From contig NZ_KE383928.1 of the NCBI RefSeq assembly GCF_000422825.1, positions 508,930 to 572,929 on the forward strand: 64,000 bases of DNA. The letters are read 5' to 3'. The notes below the pieces were generated by a model, which saw nothing but the letters and a program-made list of their open reading frames with translations, was not told the DNA's origin and made no database searches. The DNA comes from Nocardioides insulae DSM 17944. Its GTDB lineage: Bacteria > Actinomycetota > Actinomycetes > Propionibacteriales > Nocardioidaceae. Position numbers and translations under genes: made by a program. Shown in pieces: positions 7,364 to 16,938 of this stretch. Each line of letters begins with the position of its first letter. Within the stretch, counting starts at the first letter, position 1.

Positions 7364-8403
7364 GCACGCAGCAGAAAACCGCCGGCGCGCTGCAGCACGC
7401 CCGGCTGCCCGGCTGGGCCCCCGGTGTGGTCCTGACCGGATCCGCCGCCTTCGGCGGACTGGTCTGGCTCCTCAGCGGCAACGTGGCCTTCGGTGTGGCC
7501 GGCCTGATCCTCGCCTTCCTGATCGCGATGCCGCTGTGGGCGACGCTGGTCGAGGGGCGGCGCGCCGGCGTGGACCGCGCGGTCACCGCGATGGTGTGGT
7601 CCGCCTTCGGCGTGATCCTGATCCCGCTGGTCTGGCTGATCTGGCTCACGGTGTCCAAGGGCATCGAGGCGATCAACATGGAGTTCCTCACCTACTCCAT
7701 GCGTAGCGTGGTGGGAGACGAGCAGGGTGGCCTCTACCATGCCCTGCTGGGCACCCTGATCGTCACCGGCATCGCTGCCCTCATCTCGGTGCCGATCGGC
7801 ATCTTCGCGGCCATCTACCTGATTGAGTACGGCCGCGGCACCAAGCTGTCCAAGGCGATCACGTTCCTGGTCGACGTCATGACGGGGATCCCCTCGATCG
7901 TGGCCGGCCTGTTCGCCTTCGCCCTGTTCGCCCTGGTCTTCGGCCCCGGCCGCTTCGGCCTGGCGGGCGGGATCGCGCTCTCCCTGCTGATGGTGCCGAC
8001 CGTGGTGCGGGCCACCGAGGAGATGCTCAAGCTGGTGCCGGACGACCTCCGGGAGGCGTCGTACGCGCTCGGCGTGTCGAAGTGGCGCACCATCGCCAAG
8101 GTGGTGCTGCCGACCTCGATCGGTGGCATCGTGACCGGTGTGGTCCTCGCGATCGCTCGCGTCATCGGCGAGACGGCGCCGCTGCTGGTGGCCTCGGGGT
8201 TCACCAACAACGTCAACACCAACCCGGTCGACGGGCCGATGATGACCCTGCCGGTCTTCATCTACACCCAGTACACCCAAGCCACCGAGAAGGGCGCCCT
8301 GTATGCCTGGGGCGGTGCCCTCACCCTCATCGTCATCGTGATGCTGTTGAACCTGGTCGCACGCATCATCGGCAAGATCTACGCCCCCAAGACCGGGCAC
8401 TGA
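7360..8403 (+). CDS. pstA: Phosphate ABC transporter permease PstA
   Basis: A 347-aa membrane permease and partner of PstC. It has a long N-terminal hydrophobic pair, then the conserved PstA core with the cytoplasmic loop REASYALGVSKWRTIAKVVLP that contacts PstB, and the ARVIGETAPLL segment near the C-terminus. The start ATG 7360 directly follows the last 53-bp repeat and overlaps its mini-ORF stop (ATGA). An in-frame run-through of the repeat would extend the N-terminus with repeat sequence, but ATG 7360 gives the normal family length. A 39-bp gap separates it from pstB. Confidence 0.93.
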   Translation: MSTQQKTAGALQHARLPGWAPGVVLTGSAAFGGLVWLLSGNVAFGVAGLILAFLIAMPLWATLVEGRRAGVDRAVTAMVWSAFGVILIPLVWLIWLTVSKGIEAINMEFLTYSMRSVVGDEQGGLYHALLGTLIVTGIAALISVPIGIFAAIYLIEYGRGTKLSKAITFLVDVMTGIPSIVAGLFAFALFALVFGPGRFGLAGGIALSLLMVPTVVRATEEMLKLVPDDLREASYALGVSKWRTIAKVVLPTSIGGIVTGVVLAIARVIGETAPLLVASGFTNNVNTNPVDGPMMTLPVFIYTQYTQATEKGALYAWGGALTLIVIVMLLNLVARIIGKIYAPKTGH

Positions 8404-8442
8404 CCCGGCGCGGACCAGGCGAGAAGAGAGAGAAAGACCCAC

Positions 8443-9222
8443 ATGGCCACCAGCATCGACGTCAGCGACGTCAACATCTACTACGGCGATTTCAAGGCCG
8501 TGGAAGGTGTCAACATGACCATCAAGGCCCGGTCGGTCACCGCCTTCATCGGCCCGTCCGGGTGCGGCAAGTCGACCTTCCTACGCACGCTGAACCGGAT
8601 GCACGAGGTGATCCCCGGCGCTCGCGTGGAGGGCAAGATCGTGCTCCAGGGGCAGGACATGTACGCCCCCAGCGTCGACCCGGTGGCGGTACGACGTCAG
8701 GTCGGCATGGTCTTCCAGCGGGCCAACCCGTTCCCGACCATGTCGATCTACGAGAACGTGCTCGCCGGCAACCGGCTCAACAACAAGCGGCTGAAGAAGT
8801 CCGAGGCCGACACCATCGTGGAGCGTTCGCTGAAGGGCGCCAACCTCTGGAACGAGGTCAAGGACCGGCTCAACAAGCCCGGGATGGGCCTCTCCGGCGG
8901 ACAGCAGCAGCGGCTCTGCATCGCCCGGGCGATCGCGGTGCAGCCGCAGGTCCTGTTGATGGACGAGCCCTGCTCGGCGCTCGACCCGATCTCGACCTCG
9001 GCGATCGAGGACCTCATCCACGAACTGAAGTCGACGTACACGATCGTCATCGTCACGCACAACATGCAGCAGGCCGCCCGGGTGTCGGACGAGACCGGCT
9101 TCTTCAACCTGAAGGCGACGGGGGAGCCGGGGCACCTGGTGGAGTTCAACTCCACCGAGAAGATGTTCACCAACCCGGACAACGAGGCGACCGAGGCCTA
9201 CATCTCGGGCCGGTTCGGCTGA
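8443..9222 (+). CDS. pstB: Phosphate ABC transporter ATPase PstB
   Basis: A 259-aa cytoplasmic ATPase that drives PstCA. Walker A is GPSGCGKS (37-44), the signature is LSGGQQQR, Walker B is VLLMDEP with the following CSALDP, and the switch His is in [10 protein letters not shown]. All are intact and the length is typical. ATG 8443 follows an AGAGAGAAAG purine tract. It is the last gene of the operon and is closed by a strong hairpin at 9241-9278. Confidence 0.97.
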   Translation: MATSIDVSDVNIYYGDFKAVEGVNMTIKARSVTAFIGPSGCGKSTFLRTLNRMHEVIPGARVEGKIVLQGQDMYAPSVDPVAVRRQVGMVFQRANPFPTMSIYENVLAGNRLNNKRLKKSEADTIVERSLKGANLWNEVKDRLNKPGMGLSGGQQQRLCIARAIAVQPQVLLMDEPCSALDPISTSAIEDLIHELKSTYTIVIVTHNMQQAARVSDETGFFNLKATGEPGHLVEFNSTEKMFTNPDNEATEAYISGRFG

Positions 9223-9240
9223 GCCGGACCCGCACAGACC

Positions 9241-9278
9241 CAGGAGGGCTCGACGCTTGGGGGGCGTCGGGCCCTCCT
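9241..9278 (+). terminator. Terminator of the pst operon
   Basis: A 16-bp stem (9241-9256 with 9263-9278, one G-U pair) with a 6-nt loop starts 18 bp after pstB. It is followed by TCTGG, with no T-tract. Confidence 0.85.
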
Positions 9279-9491
9279 GTCTGGTCAGTGCCCCGGCGCC
9301 ACACCGGGCGGAAGGGCCCGTCGGGCCCGTGCCCGAGGAGTGGTCGTGCCGCCCGATCCGCGGGGGCGCGAACGTGTTCGTCGTCTCACTCCGTGCGCCC
9401 AGAGCCACTCCGAGGCCTCGCGGCTTGCCGGTTGCGGACCCGACTCCCCTAGCATTGGGGCGGTTTGCCACGCCTATGCCAGGAGTTACCA

Positions 9492-10109
9492 GTGCGTTTG
9501 CGCCTCCGTCCGGTCGACTCGTCGTTCTTCGACCTGTTCACCGACTCCGCCCGCCACCTCGTCTCAGGCGCGGCCCTTCTGGCCGAGGTCATGGACGACT
9601 CGGTCGACCGTGCCGACGTCGCCCGGCGTATGCACGACGCCGAGCACGCCGCCGACGAGACCACCCACCAGCTGATCCGCAAGGTCAACAGCACCTTCGT
9701 CACCCCCTTCGACCGCGAGGACATCTACGCCCTCGCGTCCGGGCTCGACGACGTCATGGACCACATGGACGAGGTCGTGGACATGATCGAGGTCTACGAG
9801 GTCAAGGTCCTGCCCCCTGCGCTGAGCGATCAGGTCGTCGTCCTCCAGCGGTGTGCCGAGCTCACCGCCCAGGCGATGCCGCGGCTCCAGTCGATGAAGG
9901 ACCTCTCGGAGTACTGGATCGAGATCAACCGGTTGGAGAACCAGGGCGACAAGAACCATCGCCGGATCCTGGCCAAGCTCTTCTCCGGGGAGTACAAGGC
10001 GATGGAGGTCCTCAAGCTGAAGGACATCGTCGAGGCGCTCGAGGCGGCGATCGACGACTTCGAGACGGTCGCCAACACCATCGAGCAGATCGCCGTCAAG
10101 GAGTCCTGA
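9492..10109 (+). CDS. DUF47 PhoU-like phosphate transport regulator
   Basis: A 205-aa cytoplasmic helical protein of the DUF47/PhoU-like family. Such proteins sit next to PiT transporters and are thought to modulate phosphate uptake, binding metal clusters through Glu/Asp-rich helices. Here the acidic signatures are MHDAEHAADE and DDVMDHMDEVVDMIE, both resembling the E(D)xxxD pairs of PhoU. GTG 9492 is chosen for AGGAG at 9481-9485; upstream in-frame codons would skip that site. A TAGCAT -10 at 9450-9455 suggests its own promoter, separate from pst. The stop is 7 bp from the transporter start, so the two genes form an operon. Confidence 0.9.
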   Translation: MRLRLRPVDSSFFDLFTDSARHLVSGAALLAEVMDDSVDRADVARRMHDAEHAADETTHQLIRKVNSTFVTPFDREDIYALASGLDDVMDHMDEVVDMIEVYEVKVLPPALSDQVVVLQRCAELTAQAMPRLQSMKDLSEYWIEINRLENQGDKNHRRILAKLFSGEYKAMEVLKLKDIVEALEAAIDDFETVANTIEQIAVKES

Positions 10110-10116
10110 GTCCCTG

Positions 10117-11118
10117 ATGGAACTCGCGATCATCTGCGCGGTCGTCGTCGTCGCGCTCATCTTCGACTACACCAACGGCTTCCACGACGCGGCCAACGCG
10201 ATCGCCACGTCCGTCTCCACCCGAGCGCTGACACCCCGGGTGGCGCTGATCCTGGCGGCGGTGATGAACTTCGCCGGCGCGTTCCTGGGACAGCAGGTCG
10301 CCCACACCGTCGCGGAGGTGATCGATCCGCCCGACAACGCGCACGGCATGACCATCGTGATGACCGGGCTCCTCGGGGCGATCGCCTGGAACCTGATCAC
10401 CTGGTACTTCGGCCTGCCGTCCTCGTCCTCGCACGCCCTGATCGGCGGCCTGGCCGGTGCCGGTCTCGCCGCCGGGATCTTCGTCAACTGGGCGACCGTG
10501 CTCGACAAGGTCATCATCCCGATGCTGTTCTCGCCGGTGCTGGCCTTCGGCCTCGGGTTCGCGGTGATGCTGGCGATCATGTGGATCTTCCGCAACCGCA
10601 ATCAGCACAAGACCCAGAAGGGCTTCCGGATCGCCCAGACGATGTCGGCGGCCGCGATGGCCCTGGGTCACGGTCTCCAGGACGCCCAGAAGACGATGGG
10701 CGTCATCTTCCTGGCCCTGCTCACCGGTGGGTACGTCGCGGAGGGCGACCCGCTGCCGTTCTGGGTCATCTTCGCCGCTGCCGGCGCGATCTCGCTGGGC
10801 ACCCTGTCGGGTGGCTGGCGGATCATGCGCACCCTCGGTCGCCGGATCATCCACCTGGATCCCGCCCGGGGCTTCGCCGCCGAGTCGGTCGCGGCGTCCG
10901 TCCTCTACACCACCGCCTACGTCATCGAGGCGCCGATCTCCACCACCCACACCATCACCTCCGCGGTCATGGGTGTGGGCGCGACCAAGCGGGTCTCCGC
11001 GGTGCGCTGGGGCGTCGCGAAGTCGATCCTGGTGGCCTGGGTGCTCACCTTCCCCGCCGCGGGCGCGGCCGCCGCGGCGGCGTACTGGCTGTGCAAGTAC
11101 GTCTTCCAACTGCCGTGA
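10117..11118 (+). CDS. pit: Low-affinity inorganic phosphate transporter, PiT family
   Basis: A 333-aa integral membrane protein that moves Pi (usually as metal-phosphate) using the proton or sodium gradient. Both PiT signatures are present: GFHDAANAIA at residues 21-30 and the repeat-half motif ALGHGLQDAQKTMGV. Roughly ten hydrophobic helices fit the family. It sits directly after the DUF47 gene, the standard actinobacterial pair, and complements the high-affinity pst system just upstream. There is no strong Shine-Dalgarno at ATG 10117, so expression probably depends on coupling with DUF47. Confidence 0.93.
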   Translation: MELAIICAVVVVALIFDYTNGFHDAANAIATSVSTRALTPRVALILAAVMNFAGAFLGQQVAHTVAEVIDPPDNAHGMTIVMTGLLGAIAWNLITWYFGLPSSSSHALIGGLAGAGLAAGIFVNWATVLDKVIIPMLFSPVLAFGLGFAVMLAIMWIFRNRNQHKTQKGFRIAQTMSAAAMALGHGLQDAQKTMGVIFLALLTGGYVAEGDPLPFWVIFAAAGAISLGTLSGGWRIMRTLGRRIIHLDPARGFAAESVAASVLYTTAYVIEAPISTTHTITSAVMGVGATKRVSAVRWGVAKSILVAWVLTFPAAGAAAAAAYWLCKYVFQLP

Positions 11119-11165
11119 CCCGCAGCGCCCTGAGAGCCGGGTAGGGACGACGCCGGCACGCTGCC

Positions 11166-11196
11166 GTCGCCGAGGTGCGGTCCGCACCCCGGCGAC
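11166..11196. terminator. Bidirectional hairpin between pit and ppk
   Basis: Imperfect inverted repeat 11166-11180/11182-11196 (one mismatch; apical 5-nt loop) lies between convergent genes, 47 bp after pit and 14 bp after ppk on the other strand. Confidence 0.7.
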
Positions 11197-11210
11197 GCGT
11201 GAGCTTCGGG

Positions 11211-13385
11211 TCAGCCGTCCTTGCGCTTGTCGCGGCGGCGCCGCTGCTGGCGGGCGATGAGCTCCTCCTGCAGATGCTGGCTGCCACGACGACGCTGCCA
11301 CTCGCCGTCAGCGCCGAGGTGCCAAGCGTCGGTCTCGGGGTCGAAGGCGAGCTCGAGCAGGTCGGCGACCTGCTCGACCGTCTCCGGGGCGGCGAGCTGG
11401 ACCAACGCCTCGACGCGACGGTCGAGGTTGCGGTGCATCATGTCGGCCGAGCCGATGTAGACCGCCGGCTCACCGCCGTTCTCGAACCAGAAGATCCGGG
11501 AGTGCTCGAGGTAGCGGCCGAGCACCGAGCGCACCTCGATCGTCTCCGAGAGACCGGGGACGCCCGGGCGCAGGGCACAGATGCCACGCACCAGCAGTTG
11601 GATCGGGACGCCCTCCTGGGAGGCCAGGTAGAGCGCGTCACAGACCGCCTCGTCCACGACCGAGTTGGCCTTGAGCCGGATCCGCGCGGGGCGGCCGGCC
11701 CGGTGGTGGGCGATCTCGCCGTGGATCCGCTCGATCAGGCCGTCGCGGACCGAGTCGGGAGCGACCAGCAGGTTCTCGAAGCGGGCCGAGCGCGACCAGC
11801 CGGACAGGTTGTTGAACAGGTGCGCGACGTCCTCGGTGATCACCGGGTTGGTGGTGATCAGCCCCACGTCCTCGTACAGGCGAGAGGTCTTGGGGTTGTA
11901 GTTGCCGGTGCCCACATGGGCGTACCGGCGGATGCCGGAGGGCTCGTCGCGCACCACCAGAGCGAGCTTGCAGTGCGTCTTGAGGCCGACCAGGCCGTAG
12001 ACGACATGGCAGCCGGCCTGCTCCAGCTTGCGGGCCCAGCGGATGTTCGCCTCCTCGTCGAAGCGGGCCTTGATCTCGACCAGCACGAGGACCTGCTTGC
12101 CGCTCTCGGCCGCCTCGATGAGGGCGTCGATGATCGGGCTGTCACCCGAGGTGCGGTAGAGGGTCTGCTTGATCGCGAGCACCTTCGGGTCCGCAGCGGC
12201 CTGTTCGATGAAGCGCTGCACCGACGTGGCGAAGGAGTCGTAGGGGTGGTGCAGCAGGACGTCGCGACGGCGGGCGGCCTTGAAGACGTCGACCGGAGCC
12301 GCCGACTCGACCTCCGCGAGCTGGTGCTGCGTGCTGGCGACGAACGCCGGGAACATCAGGTCCTCCCGGCTCAGGTCGGCGATGCCGTGCAGGCCGCGCA
12401 GATCCAAGGGTCCGGGGAGGCGGAAGACCTCCTCGTCGTCCACACCGAGCTCGGTGACCAGCAGCTTCAGCACCGAGTCGGTGATGGTCTCCTCGACCTC
12501 CAGACGAACGGGCGGGCCGAACCGGCGACGCAGGAGCTCCTTCTCGAGGGCGGCGAGGATGTTCTCCGCGTCGTCCTCCTCCACCTCGAGATCCTCGTTG
12601 CGGGTGACCCGGAAAAGGTGGACCTCTTCGATCTTCATCCCCGGGAAGAGGCGGTGGAGCCGCTCGCGCATGATGTCCTCCAGCGGCACGAACCGCTGGT
12701 TGCCCAGCGGCACGAACCGGCTGAAGATCGGGGGCACCTTGACCCGGGCGAAGTGGCCCTTGCCGTTCTCGGGGTCGCGCAGCAGCACCGCGAGGTTGAG
12801 CGAGAGGCCGCTGATGTAGGGGAACGGGTGCGCCGGGTCCACGGCGAGCGGGGTGAGCACCGGGAAGATCCGCTCCTTGAAGAGCTTCTTGCAGTGCTTC
12901 TGCTCCTCGTCGGTCAACTCCTCCCAGCGGACGAGCTCGATCCCCTCCTCGTGCAGGGCCGGCACCAGGTCGTCGCGGAAGACCTTGGCATGTCGCAGGG
13001 AGAGCTCCCAGGAGGTACGCCAGATCAGCTGGAGCACCTCGCGCGGCATCAGGCCGGAGGCGGCCCGCACCGCCAGCCCGGCCGCGATCCGGCGCTTGAG
13101 GCCGGCCACCCTGACCATGAAGAACTCGTCCAGGTTGCTGGTGAAGATCGCCAGGAACCGCGCACGCTCCAGCAGGGGTAGCGAGGGATCCTCGGCCAGT
13201 TCCAGCACGCGTTCGTTGAAGCGCAGCCAGGACAGCTCGCGATCGAGGAAGCGGTCGGGGAACTCCTCCACTGCTGCCAGGGCCTCGTGGTCGGGGACAT
13301 AGGGGGGCTCCACGTCGAAGGGCTCGTCGGGGATCCGTCGGGCGTCGGTGGTCTCCGTGGGGGCCTGTGGGGCATCGAGGCTCAT
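11211..13385 (-). CDS. ppk: Polyphosphate kinase 1
   Basis: A 724-aa enzyme that polymerises the ATP gamma-phosphate into polyphosphate, reversibly. The N-terminal domain begins with [17 protein letters not shown], the PPK1 N-domain hallmark. The catalytic half contains [11 protein letters not shown] with His490 as the likely phospho-acceptor, and the [10 protein letters not shown] segment. ATG 13385 is selected: longer frames run into the divergent esterase, and a CACACT -10 lies 6 nt upstream on this strand. A single GTTCACT unit lies about 25 bp further upstream, which could be a lone PHO half-site. Convergent with pit, it closes the phosphate block. Confidence 0.95.
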   Translation of the reverse strand: MSLDAPQAPTETTDARRIPDEPFDVEPPYVPDHEALAAVEEFPDRFLDRELSWLRFNERVLELAEDPSLPLLERARFLAIFTSNLDEFFMVRVAGLKRRIAAGLAVRAASGLMPREVLQLIWRTSWELSLRHAKVFRDDLVPALHEEGIELVRWEELTDEEQKHCKKLFKERIFPVLTPLAVDPAHPFPYISGLSLNLAVLLRDPENGKGHFARVKVPPIFSRFVPLGNQRFVPLEDIMRERLHRLFPGMKIEEVHLFRVTRNEDLEVEEDDAENILAALEKELLRRRFGPPVRLEVEETITDSVLKLLVTELGVDDEEVFRLPGPLDLRGLHGIADLSREDLMFPAFVASTQHQLAEVESAAPVDVFKAARRRDVLLHHPYDSFATSVQRFIEQAAADPKVLAIKQTLYRTSGDSPIIDALIEAAESGKQVLVLVEIKARFDEEANIRWARKLEQAGCHVVYGLVGLKTHCKLALVVRDEPSGIRRYAHVGTGNYNPKTSRLYEDVGLITTNPVITEDVAHLFNNLSGWSRSARFENLLVAPDSVRDGLIERIHGEIAHHRAGRPARIRLKANSVVDEAVCDALYLASQEGVPIQLLVRGICALRPGVPGLSETIEVRSVLGRYLEHSRIFWFENGGEPAVYIGSADMMHRNLDRRVEALVQLAAPETVEQVADLLELAFDPETDAWHLGADGEWQRRRGSQHLQEELIARQQRRRRDKRKDG

Positions 13386-13503
13386 GTGTGCAGTGTGGCA
13401 CCGGCGAGTGAACGCAAGGTGTCCGGAGAACCCGGGGCGCTCCGCTCTGACCAGGTCGGGTCGCGAGCTCGCCAGGATCGCTACTGCCGGGTAAGTTCGC
13501 GGG

Positions 13504-14571
13504 GTGATCGCTCTCCATCTACCCGGGTCCCTGCTCCGCGGCGCCGAGCGGCTGGCCGGCCTCGGCTCCGCCGTACAGGGCCGCGTGCTCTCCGCCGCGA
13601 TGGGGCTTCCCGAGTCCGTGCAGAGGCGGATCGTCGGCTCTCCGGTGGAGGTCGACGGGCAGACGCTGGCCACCGACACCCAGCTGATGCTGTGGCTGCA
13701 GAAGCTGGCGCGCGAGCCGGCGCTGCCGACCCTCCCCCTGTCGGAGGCACGGGAGGCACTGGAGCAGCAGGCCCGGCTCATCGGCGGCGACCCCTGGATC
13801 GGCTCCACCCGCGACCTGACCGTCGCGGACCTGCCGGCGCGGCTCTACGTCCCGAGCGGGTCGACGGGCGAGGGCGACCCGCTGCTGGTCTTCTTCCACG
13901 GTGGCGGATTCATCTACGGCAGCCTCGCCTCCCATGACGCGCCGTGCCGGGTGCTGGCCGAGGGGGCCGGCGTCCGAGTGCTGTCGGTGGACTACCGACT
14001 CGCCCCGGAGTCACGCTTCCCCGGACCGTGCGAGGACGCCGTGGCCGCCTTCGCCTGGGTGCGCGCCCATGCCGCCGAACTCGGCGCCGACCCCGAGCGC
14101 CTCGGCGTGGGCGGTGACTCGGCCGGTGGCAATCTGGCCGCCGGTGTCGCCCTCGAGGTCACCACGGAGTGCGCCTTCCAGTTGCTGATCTACCCAGTGA
14201 CCAGTGCCGACCACGACACCCGGAGCGCCCGCGTGTTCGGCCAGGGCTACTTCTTGACCAGCGAGTTCATCCAGGTCGCCACCGAGGGCTACCTCACCGC
14301 CGAGGCCGATCGCGCCGACCCACGGCTGGCGCTGCTCGAGGCCAAGGTGCCCGACGGGGTCGCTCCGGCGTACGTCGCAACGGCGGGGTTCGACCCGCTG
14401 CGCGATGAGGGGGAGGCCTACGCCGAGCGGCTCCGCGAGGCCGGCGTCCGGGTCGAGCTGCGCCGCTTCGAGGACCAGATCCACGGCTTCCTCAATGTCA
14501 CCGGCCTCGGCCGCACCTCGCCTGCCGCCGTCGCCGAACTGGTCCAGGCCCTCCGCGCCGGCCTCGGCTGA
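13504..14571 (+). CDS. Alpha/beta hydrolase, hormone-sensitive-lipase (family IV) esterase
   Basis: A 355-aa serine esterase, probably acting on short-chain esters. The oxyanion motif HGGGF is at 132-136, the nucleophile elbow is GDSAGGN with Ser206, and the remaining triad is Asp297 (GFDPLRDEG) and His327 (QIHGF). An N-terminal cap of about 110 residues precedes the catalytic fold. No signal peptide is evident, so it is cytoplasmic. GTG 13504 is preceded by TAAGTT at 13492-13497, 6 nt away, pointing to a leaderless transcript divergent from ppk. Its physiological substrate is not suggested by neighbours. Confidence 0.88.
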   Translation: MIALHLPGSLLRGAERLAGLGSAVQGRVLSAAMGLPESVQRRIVGSPVEVDGQTLATDTQLMLWLQKLAREPALPTLPLSEAREALEQQARLIGGDPWIGSTRDLTVADLPARLYVPSGSTGEGDPLLVFFHGGGFIYGSLASHDAPCRVLAEGAGVRVLSVDYRLAPESRFPGPCEDAVAAFAWVRAHAAELGADPERLGVGGDSAGGNLAAGVALEVTTECAFQLLIYPVTSADHDTRSARVFGQGYFLTSEFIQVATEGYLTAEADRADPRLALLEAKVPDGVAPAYVATAGFDPLRDEGEAYAERLREAGVRVELRRFEDQIHGFLNVTGLGRTSPAAVAELVQALRAGLG

Positions 14572-14599
14572 GCCCGACCCACGGGCTCCGACCGGTCGA

Positions 14600-14630
14600 G
14601 TCGCTTCGCCGAAAGGGCGAATCGAGCGAC
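14600..14630. terminator. Bulged hairpin between esterase and coiled-coil gene
   Basis: TTCGCC (14605-14610) pairs with GGCGAA (14616-14621). The stem continues as GTCGC (14600-14604) with GCGAC (14626-14630) across a 4-nt bulge. It lies between convergent genes. It is a weaker candidate than the other hairpins here. Confidence 0.4.
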
Positions 14631-14674
14631 GGCGGAGCGGGTCGGCGTGCGCGAAGAGGGTGCTTCGGAGAGCC

Positions 14675-16744
14675 TCAGTCCGCCACGGCGGAGGGCCGCC
14701 AGCGGAGGATCTCGCGGGAGAACTCCTCGGGGTCGACCAGTCTGGCATCGACGACCACCGGCTCCGGGTCCTCGGGGTTGCGGAACTCGACCCGCCACCG
14801 GCGCTGGCCCGGTCGGCCGTGCACCTCCAGCCTCACCGCACGGTCGTAGAGGTCGAAGCGGTGGTGCCGGGTGCCACGCCGGATGTCGACGATGCCGGTG
14901 TCGGTCACGGTGACCTCGCCGGCGTCGATGGCACCCGCCCTGCCCTCCGGCGTGAAGCTGCGAACCTCCACCTCCGGATCGTGCGGGGGAGGAGCCTCGG
15001 CCGAGGAGTACGACGGGCCGCGCCGGGCGCCAGCGCTCCGGGAAGCGCTCCCCGATGGCGGTCGGTCCGCGGGGGCGGTCGCGGGTCGGGCCTCGGAGGC
15101 GAGCTCGGCCGGGGCGGAGGTCGTCTCCAGGGCGAGCTGGAGTGCGGCCATGCTGCGCTTGGAGCCCTTCTCCCTGATCGTGGTCACGACCTGCTCGCGC
15201 AGGGTCACCAGTTCGCGGGCGAGCTCCAGCGCCCGCTGCTCGGCCGCAGCCCGGTCGCGCAGGGCGGCCTCGACGAGCTCGGTGTGATGCCGGATCGCGG
15301 CCTCCACGGCTTGACGGTCGATGGCCGCCTGCTCGGCCCGCTCCTCGGCCTCGGTGCGGAGCCGGGCGGACTCGGCCGCGGACGCCTCGGCGGTCAGGGT
15401 GGCCTGACGGGCCGCGCTGACCCGGCGTTCGCTCTCGGCCTCCACCTCGGCGATGCGGGTCACCGCTTCGGCGGTGCGGTGTTCGGCGGCCATCCGCTCG
15501 CGGGCCGTCTCGGTGTGTCGATCCAGCTCGGCGGTCAGGGCGTCCTCCGCGGCGGCCCGGGCGGCGATCGCAGCCGACGCCGCCTCCTCGGCGAGGTGCC
15601 GGGCGGTCATCGCCTCCTCGGCCCGGGCGGCCGACAGGCGGGCGGTGTCGTCGGCGTCCAGACGGGCGCGGTGGGCCTGGTCGGCCGCGATGGCTGCGGC
15701 GCGCGCGGCCTCGGCCTGCTCCTCGGCCAGGCGGTGCGCGGCGTGTTCGGCCTGGGCCGCCTGGGCGGCCAGGGCCGCCTGCTCCTCGGCCGCGGACTCG
15801 GCCTGTTCCCGTCGCGTGTGCGCTTCGCGTGCCGCGGCCTCGGCGTGGCGCGCGACCGCCTCCGCCTTGGCGCGGAGCTCGTGGGCGGACTGGGCCGCAG
15901 CGGCCTGCTTGCGGGCGGCCTCCTCGGCGGCGGCCCGTGCGGTGGCCTGGGCCTCGGCGTCCCGGTCGGCCGCGGCGCGGCCCTGGTGGGCCTGGGCCGC
16001 GTCCTCGGTCGACTCCTGGCGCGCCGCATCCGCCCTGCGCGCAGTCTCGGCCTGGGCGGCGGCGACCCGCTCGGCCGCGGTGCGGGCCTCGAGGGCGGCA
16101 CCAGCCTCCTCGGCGTGCGTGCGGGCGACCTCCTCGGCGGTACGGCGAGCCTCCTGCGCGCCCGCCGCCTGGACGGAGGCCTCCGTCGCGAGGGCCTCCG
16201 CCGCGGTGCGGGCCTCGTGCGCGGAGGAGGCCTCGGTGGCCCGCTCGGCGGCGGCCTCCTCGGCCTGACGGCGGAGCTCGCCCTGGGCGGTGGCCGCCTC
16301 CTCGGCGGCGGTGCGGCGCCTCTCGGCCTCCTCCGCGGCCGCGGCCTGCCGGGTGGTGGCCTCCTCGGCCGAGGTGCGGGCGGAGATCTGCTCGGTCGCG
16401 GCCTGTTCGGCCTCGGCCCGCAGCCGGGTGGCTTCCGCCAGCCGCTGCTCGGCCTCGGCCAGCGCCCGGTGCGCCCGGTCGGCCTGCTCGACGGCCTCGG
16501 CCGCTCGCTGGTCGGCCTCGGCACGCAGTCGTTGGGCCTCCGTGGCCGACTCCTCGGCGGCGATCCGCTCGGCGGCCTGCTCGGCGCCAGCCTGCTCGGC
16601 CGCCTTGCGCAGTCGCACAGCCCGCTCGGCGGTGGCGGTGTGTTCGGCGATCTGCCGGGCGATCTCCTCGGGGGAGGGCAGGTCGGCGTCCGATGAGCGC
16701 CGGAACCACCGGCGTCCCTCCGACGGCTGCGGGGTCTCATCCAT
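14675..16744 (-). CDS. 689-aa Ala/Glu-rich coiled-coil rod protein with C-terminal beta domain; function unknown
   Basis: I do not recognise a named family. Residues 1-26 are a short basic head (RRWFRRSS). From about 27 to 525 the chain is Ala/Glu/Arg/Gln-rich with no proline between Pro25 and Pro544 and no cysteine, which predicts one very long helix or coiled coil. Residues 156-239 read as four consecutive 21-residue units (three heptads) beginning E-L/A-R-R/T. A Pro/Ser-rich linker (540-590) leads to a roughly 100-residue domain (VTVTDTGIVDI ... RRWRVEF ... VVVDARLVDPEEF) that looks like a small beta barrel, perhaps PH-like. TAGGAT sits 7 nt before ATG 16744, so the mRNA is probably leaderless. 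Cytoplasmic scaffold or cytoskeletal roles are only guesses. Confidence 0.8.
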   Translation of the reverse strand: MDETPQPSEGRRWFRRSSDADLPSPEEIARQIAEHTATAERAVRLRKAAEQAGAEQAAERIAAEESATEAQRLRAEADQRAAEAVEQADRAHRALAEAEQRLAEATRLRAEAEQAATEQISARTSAEEATTRQAAAAEEAERRRTAAEEAATAQGELRRQAEEAAAERATEASSAHEARTAAEALATEASVQAAGAQEARRTAEEVARTHAEEAGAALEARTAAERVAAAQAETARRADAARQESTEDAAQAHQGRAAADRDAEAQATARAAAEEAARKQAAAAQSAHELRAKAEAVARHAEAAAREAHTRREQAESAAEEQAALAAQAAQAEHAAHRLAEEQAEAARAAAIAADQAHRARLDADDTARLSAARAEEAMTARHLAEEAASAAIAARAAAEDALTAELDRHTETARERMAAEHRTAEAVTRIAEVEAESERRVSAARQATLTAEASAAESARLRTEAEERAEQAAIDRQAVEAAIRHHTELVEAALRDRAAAEQRALELARELVTLREQVVTTIREKGSKRSMAALQLALETTSAPAELASEARPATAPADRPPSGSASRSAGARRGPSYSSAEAPPPHDPEVEVRSFTPEGRAGAIDAGEVTVTDTGIVDIRRGTRHHRFDLYDRAVRLEVHGRPGQRRWRVEFRNPEDPEPVVVDARLVDPEEFSREILRWRPSAVAD
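16028..16279 (-). repeat. Four 21-residue (63-bp) units inside the coiled-coil gene
   Basis: Protein residues 156, 177, 198 and 219 begin units with the pattern E(A/L)R(R/T)xAE, each exactly 21 residues long. The following residues keep the periodicity more weakly. This suggests growth by internal duplication of a three-heptad block. Confidence 0.6.
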
Positions 16745-16938
16745 CGCGGGAATCCTATCGACCGGGTCGGTGGCGTGTCGCCGCGATCCGGATCACGGCC
16801 CGGTCCCGGCACAGGACGTCGTGGGCGCGTCGGCGGTGGACGTCCAGTACCCGCCGACGGGTTCCCTGAACCGGGTTCCAACCACCATGATCGATGTCGT
16901 AGGTGGGCCGGGTGAGACGTCTGCGGCAGGAGAGTGAC

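Noticed and set aside
14405..16709. Very long open frames on the + strand and in a second minus frame opposite the coiled-coil gene
   Set aside because: They arise because the Ala/Glu codons of the real gene rarely make stops in other frames. The alternative products are Arg/Gly- or Ser/Arg-rich with no fold pattern, and only the 14675-16744 minus frame has a coherent start, heptads and a C-terminal domain.
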